In this document: positions 62,410 through 64,000 of the stretch, piece by piece
Layout: the number at the start of each line of letters is the position of its first letter
How positions within the stretch are numbered: position 1 is the stretch's first letter
DNA from: Rana temporaria
Lineage: Eukaryota > Chordata > Amphibia > Anura > Ranidae
DNA: 64,000 nucleotides
Direction of reading: 5' to 3'
NCBI RefSeq assembly: GCF_905171775.1
Contig: NC_053490.1
Coordinates: 153,022,469-153,086,468 of the forward strand
Made by a program: the position numbers and the translations under genes
Notes under the pieces: generated by a model
What the model saw: the letters and a program-made list of their open reading frames with translations, nothing else
Told to the model about the DNA's origin: nothing
The model's database searches: none

Positions 62410-64000
62410 TAGTTGGGAAGATACTGGAACGTTTAATAAAAGACCACATGGATGAGTTCTTGCAGGAAAAAAACTATTTAAGCAGCAGACAACATGGATT
62501 CATGAAAGACAGAAGTTGTCAGACAAACCTGATTTCCTTTTATGAAGAGGTAAGTAAAACCCTGGACAGAGGCGTGGCTGTGGACGTGATATATTTGGAT
62601 TTTGCAAAAGCGTTCGATACAGTTCCGCACACACGGCTCATGTGTAAGGTAAGGTCTACAGGATTGGATATATCAGTTTGTAAATGGATAGAAAATTGGC
62701 TGAAAGACAGAATTCAGAGAGTCGTGGTTAATGATTCTTACTCTGAATGGTCCAATGTTATCAGTGGTGTACCCCAAGGTTCAGTGCTGGGACCCTTACT
62801 TTTCAATATATTTATAAATGATATTGGGTCTGGGATCAAAAGTAACATTTCTGTCTTTGCAGATGACACCAAGCTATGCAGTGGAATAACGTCCTTGCAG
62901 GATGTCGCCAATTTACAAGCCGACCTCAATGCTCTGTCTAATTGGGCGACTGAGTAGCAGATGAGGTTTAATGTTGATAAATGTAAAGTTATGCACTTGG
63001 GAGCTAAGAATATGCATGCATCATACATACTAGGGGGAGTACAACTGGGGGGATCTGTAGTGGAGAAGGATCTGGGGGTTTTAGTTGATCGTAAGAAAAT
63101 TTAAATGAGAGTCGTGGTTAATGATTCTTACTCTGAATGGTCCAATGTTATCAGTGGTGTACCCCAAGGTTCAGTGCTGGGACCCTTACTTTTCAATATA
63201 TTTATAAATGATATTGGGTCTGGGATCAAAAGTAACATTTCTGTCTTTGCAGATGACACCAAGCTATGCAGTGGAATAACGTCCTTGCAGGATGTCGCCA
63301 ATTTACAAGCCGACCTCAATGCTCTGTCTAATTGGGCGACTGAGTGGCAGATGAGGTTTAATGTTGATAAATGTAAAGTTATGCACTTGGGAGCTAAGAA
63401 TATGCATGCATCATACATACTAGGGGGAGTACAACTGGGGGGATCTGTAGTGGAGAAGGATCTGGGGGTTTTAGTTGATCATAAGCTCAATAATGGCATG
63501 CAATGCCAAGCTGCGGTTTCCAAAGCGAGCAAAGTCCTTTCTTGTATTAAGAGAGGTATGGACTCCAGAGACAGAGATATAATTTTGCCCCTGTACAAAT
63601 CATTAGTAAGACCTCATCTGGAATATGCAGTTCAGTTTTGGGCACCAGTTCTCAAAAAGGATATCGGAGAACTGGAGAAAGTGCAGAGAAGAGCAACCAA
63701 ACTGATAAGAGGCATGGAGGAGCTCAGCTATGAGGAAAGATTAGAAGAACTAAATCTATTCACTCTTGAGAAGAGGAGAATTAGGGGGGATATGATCAAC
63801 ATGTAAAAATATATAAGAGGTCCATACAGTGTACTTGGTGTTGAGTTATTCACTTTACGGTCAACACTGAGGACAAGGGGGCACTCTTTACGTCTAGAGG
63901 AAAAGAGATTTCACCTCCAAATACGGAAAGGTTTTTTCACAGTAAGAGCTGTGAAAATGTGGAACAGACTCCCTCCAGAGGTGGTTCTGGCCAGCTCAGT
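62410..64000 (+). pseudogene. CR1-like LINE reverse transcriptase, runs off window
   Basis: Frames carry LSSRQHGFMKDRSCQTNLI, VIYLDFAKAFDTVPHTRL, VISGVPQGSVLGPLLFNIFI, FADDTKLCSGI (catalytic ADD), EKDLGVLVDHKL, CIKRGMDSRDRDIILPLYK, LVRPHLEYAVQFWAP, VQRRATKLIRGMEELSYEERL, LFTLEKRRIRGDMI and, after a stop at 63804, SLRLEEKRFHLQIRKGFFTV. These are motifs of CR1/L2-clade LINEs. It is 5'-truncated at about 62410. A 390-bp tandem duplication, a TAG at 62956 and a TAA at 63804 inactivate it. Its 3' end lies beyond 64000. Confidence 0.88.
62717..63479 (+). repeat. 390-bp internal tandem duplication in the LINE
   Basis: 62717-63089 and 63107-63479 appear identical except for the TAG (62956) versus TGG difference. 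They are separated by 17 bp ('gtaagaaaatttaaat' region) at a 390-bp offset. The second copy carries the intact codon. Confidence 0.9.

Noticed and set aside
1..64000. Host protein-coding genes, tRNA or rRNA
   Set aside because: I checked long frames and splice-like patterns on both strands. Every convincing coding segment belongs to a transposable element, and no tRNA or rRNA signature was recognised. Small host exons could still be missed by eye.

Overview
This 64 kb window looks like repeat-packed nuclear DNA from a vertebrate, most likely an anuran amphibian. That guess is inference. It rests on the mixture of DIRS, Penelope-like (PLE), full-length L1, CR1-type LINE, PIF/Harbinger, hAT and piggyBac elements, spliceosomal introns inside transposon genes, and many TTAA-flanked MITEs. 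I recognise no host protein-coding gene, rRNA or tRNA. Every convincing coding region belongs to a transposable element, and the window is best read as a stack of nested insertions.

Layout. 1-2336: fragments of a hAT foldback family, a PLE tail, a TTAA MITE and an old L1 fragment. 2337-9804: a 7.5 kb PIF/Harbinger element (Harbinger-1) inside that L1 relic. It holds a two-exon transposase, a Myb/SANT-like exon, a two-exon MADF gene and an inverted broken MADF copy. 9805-11388: L1 relic pieces, a MITE and a CR1-like LINE relic. 11389-21627: a DIRS tyrosine-recombinase retrotransposon on the minus strand (gag, RT/RNase H, recombinase, terminal inverted repeats, internal complementary region). 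It is split by a 4,995 bp element with no recognisable coding region, which has split direct repeats (A1 ... B1-A2-B2) and 2 kb of 17-bp minisatellite. 21628-28813: LINE and L1 fragments and a piggyBac transposase pseudogene split by a hAT-like element that itself holds a MITE and a retroelement fragment. 28814-39165: a 115-bp tandem array split by a large palindromic hAT foldback, itself split by a full-length L1 with both ORFs open and a 15-bp target duplication. 39176-44752: an inverted pair of PLE tails, a hAT transposase pseudogene, a TTAA MITE and an L1 3' end. 45441-62400: a Harbinger relic split by a PLE with inverted arms (15-bp target duplication). That PLE is split in turn by a near-intact Harbinger (Harbinger-2, TSD ACT). 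A second PLE carrying a TTAA MITE follows. 62410-64000: a CR1-like LINE with an internal tandem duplication, running off the window.

How the genes work together. In the Harbingers, a DDE transposase is paired with one or more DNA-binding accessory proteins (Myb/SANT or MADF), usually convergently transcribed. In the DIRS element, gag, RT/RNase H and tyrosine recombinase act with the inverted repeats and the internal complementary region. In the PLEs, the reverse transcriptase is fused to a GIY-YIG nuclease and the tails carry a hammerhead-like motif. The piggyBac relic may explain the many MITEs beginning TTAACCACTT. The nesting gives relative ages: the full-length L1 and Harbinger-2 are among the youngest events.
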